Source: Bos javanicus (taxonomy: Eukaryota > Chordata > Mammalia > Artiodactyla > Bovidae). Taken from it: a DNA stretch of 64,000 bases. The notes under the pieces were generated by a model, which was given only the letters and a program-made list of their open reading frames with translations, had not been told where the DNA came from and ran no database searches. Both the position numbers and the translations under genes were made by a program. The DNA lies in contig NC_083877.1 of the NCBI RefSeq assembly GCF_032452875.1, forward strand, positions 51,757,724-51,821,723, written 5' to 3'. This document shows, piece after piece, positions 59,219 to 64,000 of this stretch. Every line of letters begins with the position of its first letter. Position 1 is the stretch's first letter.

Positions 59219-62200
59219 TTTTTTTTATTGTTTTAGTTTTATTTTATTTTTAAACTTTACATAACTGTATTAGTTTTCCCAAATATCAAAATGAATCCGC
59301 CACAGGTATACATGTGTTCCCCATCCTGAACCCTCCTCCCTCCTCCCTCCCCATACTATCCCTCTGAGTCGTCCCAGTGCACTAGCCCCAAGCATCCAGC
59401 ATCATGCATCAAACCTGGACTGGCATCTCGTTTCATACATGATATTTTACATGTTTCAATGCCATTCTCCCAAATCTTCCCACCCTCTCCCTCTCCCACA
59501 GAGTCCATAAGACTGTTCTATACATCAGTGTCTCTTTTGCTGTCTTGTACACAGGGTTATTGTTAGCATCTTTCTAAATTCCATATATATGCGTTAGTAT
59601 ACTGTATTGGTGTTTTTCCTTCTGGCTTACTTCACTCTGTATAATAGGCTCCAGTTTCATCCACCTCATTAGAACTGATTCAAATGTATTCTTTTTAATG
59701 GCTGAGTAATACTCCATTGTGTATATGTACCACAGCTTTCTTATCCATTCATCTGCTGATGGACGTCTAGGTTGCTTCCATGTCCTGGCTATTATAAACA
59801 GTGCTGCGATGAACATTGGGGTACACGTGTCTCTTTCCCTTCTGGTTTCCTCAGTGTGTATGCCCAGTAGTGGGATTGCTGGATCATAAGGCAGTTCTAT
59901 TTCCAGTTTTTTAAGGAATATCCACACTGTTCTCCATAGTGGCTGTACTAGTTTGCATTCCCACCAACAGTGTAAGAGAGTTCCCTTTTCTCCACACCCT
60001 CTCCAGATTTATTATTTGTAGACTTTTGGATCGCAGCCATTCTGACTGGTGTGAAATGGTACCTCATAGTGGTTTTGATTTGCATTTCTCTGATAATGAG
60101 TGATGTTGAGCATCTTTTCATGTGTTTGTTAGCCATCTGTATGTCTTCTTTGGAGAAATGTCTATTTAGTTCTTTGGCCCATTTTTTGATTGGGTCATTT
60201 ATTTTTCTGGAGTTGAGTTGTAGGAGTTGCTTGTATATTTTTGAGATTAGTTGTTTGTCAGTTGCTTCATTTGCTATTATTTTCTCCCATTCTGAAGGCT
60301 GTCTTTTCACCTTGCTTATAGTTTCCTTTGATGTGCAGAAGCTTTTAAGGTTAATTAGGTCCCATTTGTTTATTTTTGCTTTTATTTCCAATATTCTGGG
60401 AGGTGGGTCATAGAGGATCCTGCTGTGATGTATGTCAGAGAGTGTTTTGCCTATGTTCTCCTCTAGGAGTTTTATAGTTTCTGGTCTTATGTTTAGATCT
60501 TTAATCCATTTTGAGTTTATTTTTGTGTATGGTGTTAGAAAGTGTTCTAGTTTCATTATTTTACACGTGGTTGACCAGATTTCCCAGCACCACTTGTTAA
60601 AGAGATTGTCTTTAATCCATTGTATAGTCTTGCCTCCTTTGTCAAAGATAAGGTGTCCATAGGTGTGTGGATTTATCTCTGGGCTTTCTATTTTGTTCCA
60701 TTGATCTATATTTCTGTCTTTGTGCCAGTACCATACTGTCTTGATAACTGTGGCTTTGTAGTAGAGCCTGAAGTCAGGTAGGTTGATTCCTCCAGTTCCA
60801 TTCTTCTTTCTCAAGATTGCTTTGGCTATTCGAGGTTTTTTGTATTTCCATACAAATTGTGAAATTATTTGTTCTAGCTCTGTGAAGAATACTGTTGGTA
60901 GCTTGATAGGGATTGCATTGAATCTGTAAATTGCTTTGGGTAGTATACTCATTTTCACTATATTGATTCTTCTGATCCATGAACATGGTATATTTCTCCA
61001 TCTATTAGTGTCCTCTTTGATTTCTTTCACCAGTGTTTTATAGTTTTCTATATATAGGTCTTTAGTTTCTTTAGGTAGATATATTCCTAAGTATTTTATT
61101 CTTTCCGTTGCAATGGTGAATGGAATTGTTTCCTTAATTTCTCTTTATGTTTTCTCATTATTAGTGTATAGGAATGCAAGGGATTTCTGTGTGTTGATTT
61201 TATATCCTGCAACTTTACTATGGTCATTGATTAGCTCTAGTAATTTTCTGGTGGAGTCTTTAGGGTTTTCTATGTAGAGGATCATGTCATCTGCAAATAG
61301 TGAGAGTTTTATTTCTTCTTTTCCAATTTGGATTCCTTTTATTTATTTTTTCTGCTCTGATTGCTGTGGCCAAAACTTCCAAAACTATGTTGAATAGTAA
61401 TGGTGAAAGTGGGCACCCTTGTCTTGTTCCTGACTTTAGGGGAAATGCTTTCAATTTTTCACCATTGAGGATAATGTTTGCTGTGGGTTTGTCATATATA
61501 GCTTTTATTATGTTCAGGTATGTTCCTTCTATTCCTGCTTTCTGGAGAGTTTTTATCATAAATGGGTGTTGAATTTTGTCAAAGGCTTTCTCTGCATCTA
61601 TTGAGATAATCATATGGTTTTTATTTTTCAATTTGTTAATGTGGTGTGTTACATTGATTGATTTGCGGATATTGAAGAATCCTTGCATCCCTGGGATAAA
61701 GCCCACTTGATCATGGTGTATGATCTTTTTAATGTGTTGTTGGATTCTGATTGCTAGAATTTTGTTAAGGATTTTTGCATCTATGTTCATCAGTGATATT
61801 GGCCTGTAGTTTTCTTTTTTTGTGGGATCTTTCTCAGGTTTTGGTATTAGGGTGATGGTGGCCTCATAGAATGAGTTTGGAAGTTTACCTTCCTCTGCAA
61901 TTTTCTGGAAGAGTTTGAGCAGGATAGGTGTTAGCTCTTCTCTAAATTTTTGGTAGAATTCAGCTGTGAAGCCGTCTGGACTGGGGCTTTTGCTTGCTGT
62001 AAGATTTTTGATTACAGTTTCAATTTCCGTGCTTGTGATGGGTCTGTTAAGATTTTCTATTTCTTCCTGGTCAAGTTTTGGAAAGTTGTACTTTTCTAAG
62101 AATTTGTCCATTTCTTCCACATTGTCCATTTTATTGGCATATAATTGTTGATAGTAGTCTCTTATGATCCTTTGTATTTCTGTGTTGTCTGTTGTGATCT

Positions 62201-63144
62201 CTCCATTTTCGTTTCTAATTTTATTGATTTGATTTTTCTCCCTTTGTTTCTTGATGAGTCTGGCTAATGGTTTGTCAATTTTATTTATCCTTTCAAAGAA
62301 CCAGCTTTTGGTTTTGTTGATTTTTGCTATGGTCTCTTTTGTTTCTTTTGCATTTATTTCTGCTCTAATTTTTAAGATTTCTTTCCTTCTACTAACCCTG
62401 GGGTTCTTCATTTCTTCCTTTTCTAGTTGCTTTAGGTGTAGAGTTAGGTTATTTATTTTACTTTTTTCTTGTTTCTTGAGGTGTGCCTGTATTGCTATGA
62501 ACTTTCCCCGTGTAGACTTTAAAACAAAGGCTGTGAAAAGAGACAAAGATGGTCACTACATAATGATCAAAGGATCAATCCAAGAAGAAGATATAACAAT
62601 TATAAATATATATGCACCCAACACGGGAGCACCGCAGTATGTAAGACAAATGCTAACAAGTATGAAAGGAGACATTAACAATAACACAATAATAGTGGGA
62701 GACTTTAATACCCCACTCACACCTATGGATAGATCAACTAAACAGAAAATTAACAAGGAAACACAAACTTTAAATGATACAATAGACCAGTTAGACCTAA
62801 TTGATATCTATAGGACATTTCATCCCAAAACAATGAATTTCACCTTTTTCTCAAGCGCACATGGAACCTTCTCCAGGATAGATCACATCCTGGGCCATAA
62901 AGCTAGCCTTGGTAAATTCAAAAAAATAGAAATCATTCCAAGCATCTTTTCTGACCACAATGCAGTAAGATTAGATCTCAACTACAGGAGAAAAACTATG
63001 AAAAATTCCAACATATGGAGGCTGAACAACACACTGCTGAATAACCAACAAATCACAGAAGAAATCAAGAAAGAAATCAAAATTTGCATAGAAACGAATG
63101 AAAATGAAAACACAACAACCCAAAACCTGTGGGACATGGTAAAA
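59219..63144 (-). mobile_element. Young L1_BT with 5' inversion (twin-primed), with TSD
   Basis: From 59219 the sequence is antisense L1_BT: T-rich tail, 3'UTR to about 59573, then ORF2 on the minus strand up to about 62510. From about 62511 to 63148 it switches to sense and carries the preceding endonuclease-coding segment. The sense arm ends in NLWDMVKA; the antisense arm starts RGKFIAIQAHLKK, the next part of ORF2. The flanking repeat is gcataatttctt at 59207-59218 and 63145-63156 (the gca may belong to the element). Long open frames suggest a recent insertion. It lacks the 5'UTR and ORF1. Confidence 0.95.
59574..62510 (-). pseudogene. L1_BT ORF2 RT and C-terminal segment, frameshifted
   Basis: A minus-strand ORF2 segment. 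Open pieces are 61287-62546 (419 codons), 59948-61030 (360 codons) and 59574-59927 (about 117 codons to the normal ORF2 stop after HIYGI). RT motifs visible are NYRPISLMNIDAKILNKILA, MIISIDAEKAFDKIQHPFM (motif A) and KSGTRQGCPLSPLLFNIVLE (motif B). The FADD motif C codons (complement at about 61283-61299) lie beyond a frameshift near 61340. A second frameshift near 60005-60010 removes one base relative to the other L1 copies at 45630 and 54815. It is cut from its endonuclease by the inversion, so it cannot make ORF2p. Confidence 0.93.
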
Positions 63145-63148
63145 GCAT
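62511..63148 (+). pseudogene. L1_BT endonuclease-domain segment, inverted arm
   Basis: The + strand encodes the C-terminal two thirds of the L1 endonuclease and the linker. It reads VDFKTKAVKRDKDGHYIMIK, INIYAPNTGAPQYVRQ, TIIVGDFNTPLTPMD (catalytic Asp/Asn), GTFSRIDHILGHKASL and IFSDHNAVRLDLNY (catalytic Asp/His), ending NLWDMVKA. It is open throughout. The N-terminal part with the catalytic Glu is missing. The same frame extends upstream to 62251, but that portion is antisense L1 and not protein-like. Confidence 0.93.
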
Positions 63149-63156
63149 AATTTCTT

Positions 63157-63782
63157 AAACCATTAGTCTCTTTGCCATTTTAAGATAGCCTTCATTTCCT
63201 ATATAAAGAAACCAAGGCTCTTAAGAAAAATCCTGGAGAGACCAATTGGAAAGTTACAGGCCTTTTCCCTTTGCCTACCCAGCAAAAGGAAAGAGATCTA
63301 ACTGGGGTTTACTCGCATAAGTTGTTCAACTCACCAGTTGGTTTGGTCAAAGTCATTGCTGTGTTCTGGTTCTGACTATAAGTTAGGCAAATACTTGTTC
63401 CAGCACCATTCAGGTTTCCTTGTAAACTCACTTAAGGCCTCTGACAGAGAAACTAGTAGCTTAAGCTGGATGACTGTCAGTTTGATCTGTGATTTACCCC
63501 TTTTGGGGTATTGGCCAGAGCCTGGACTATAATAAATACTTTCTCAGCCTCAGTATATGCTCTGTATGTAGGTGAGACTCTCCTTCCTTCCTTGTTTGAC
63601 TGTCTCAGTAATTGACAGATGTACTAAAGGTAAGCATTATATTTAATCTTTGGATGACATTGAGGTAAAAATACCATAAAGGAAATTTATGAATTGAGGG
63701 TAAGGCTAGACTGCATAATGATCAAGCTTTTCTTGTAACTCTTCAGATTCTGTACTTTAGTTATATACCAGCAAGTATGCTG
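63157..63782. other. Single-copy intronic sequence
   Basis: Intron between the young L1 and the terminal SINE. No exon or transposon recognised; a splice acceptor followed by ALDH1A2 exon 2 was sought and not seen. Confidence 0.55.
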
Positions 63783-63997
63783 TGCTATGCTTAGTTACTG
63801 TCGTGTCCAACTCTGCAACCCTATGGACTGTAGCCCGCCAGGCTCCTCTGTCCATGGGGATTCTCCAGGCAAGAATAGTAGAGTGGGTTATCATACCCTC
63901 CTCCAGGGATTGAACCCTGGAGGTAACCCAGGGACTGAACCCAGGTCTCCCACATTGCAGGTGGATTCTTTACCGTCTGAGTCACCAGGGAAGCCCA
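63783..63997 (-). mobile_element. Bov-tA SINE, antisense, at the window edge
   Basis: Reverse-complement BovA body (cttagttactgtcgtgtcca; gactgtagcccgccaggctc) followed by the tRNA-like head (gactgaacccaggtctccca; tctgagtcaccagggaagcc). The head is complete; any TSD on the right would lie at or past the window end. Confidence 0.94.
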
Positions 63998-64000
63998 AGA

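Larger units (their letters stand above)
4949..64000 (+). other. ALDH1A2: ALDH1A2 intron 1 (partial)
   Basis: From the donor to the window end, no sequence encoding the exon 2 peptide (which begins IFINNEWQ in mammals) was seen, so intron 1 appears to exceed 59 kb. The human intron 1 is also very long (tens of kb). The LINE blocks at 32.5-43.2, 45.3-57.7 and 59.2-63.1 kb account for much of the length. A conserved intron 1 enhancer of Raldh2 active in dorsal spinal cord has been described in vertebrates; I cannot place it here without an alignment. Confidence 0.88.

Noticed and set aside
62251..63150. A 299-codon + strand frame as a novel gene.
   Set aside because: The first ~85 codons are antisense L1 ORF2; the rest is L1 endonuclease. 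The frame is created by the 5' inversion junction.
57740..64000. ALDH1A2 exon 2 in the distal part of the window.
   Set aside because: No sequence encoding the expected IFINNEWQ-type peptide after an acceptor was seen here or elsewhere in the intron. This was a visual scan, not an alignment.
1..64000. CRISPR array, operon-like gene cluster or endogenous retrovirus.
   Set aside because: No regularly spaced repeats, no LTR pairs, and no gag, pol or env-like frames outside LINE reverse transcriptases.

Overview
This is a stretch of ruminant (bovid) nuclear DNA. The evidence is the repeats: BovB (RTE-type) LINEs, BOV-A2 and Bov-tA SINEs, a CHR-2-type SINE and the ruminant L1 subfamily (L1_BT) occur throughout, alongside old mammalian MIR, L2 and L1M/HAL1 relics. 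The only protein-coding gene I can support is the 5' end of ALDH1A2 (retinaldehyde dehydrogenase 2). Its first coding exon is at 4832-4948 on the + strand, and everything downstream to the window end is its first intron. Exon 2 was looked for and not seen.

Layout. 1-3829: 5' flank, with one Bov-tA SINE, an L2 relic and two microsatellites. 3830-5460: CpG island holding a compact promoter (CCAAT, T-box-like and E-box motifs, TATA), a short 5' leader, exon 1 and a consensus splice donor. 5461-32479: intron that is mostly single-copy, with MIR, L2 and old L1 relics, one palindromic MITE-like element and a few young SINEs. 32480-43230: almost continuous LINE sequence, including a three-level nest (old L1, then BovB, then L1_BT). 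45307-57739: a nest up to four levels deep. An outer L1 contains a nearly full-length L1 with 5'UTR, ORF1 and ORF2 remnants; that copy contains an antisense L1_BT tail and a BovB fragment. The outer L1 also holds a BovB with an internal inversion, which itself carries a SINE. 59219-63144: a young, twin-primed L1_BT with long open ORF2 segments on opposite strands. 63783-63997: a Bov-tA at the window edge. By the coordinates given here, the three LINE-rich blocks and the SINEs make up somewhat under half of the window.

Function. ALDH1A2 oxidises retinaldehyde to all-trans retinoic acid in the cytosol and is the main embryonic source of that signal. The intron has no other host gene, no tRNA or rRNA gene and no CRISPR. 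What stands out is the retrotransposition record. Target-site duplications (TSDs) can be read for most young insertions and give a relative chronology. Two independent 5' inversions (one BovB, one L1) lie within 8 kb of each other. The nearly full-length L1 has an unusual 5'UTR with two classes of internal tandem repeat, a SINE-like block and long antisense ORFs. I found no sign of a novel multi-gene system.
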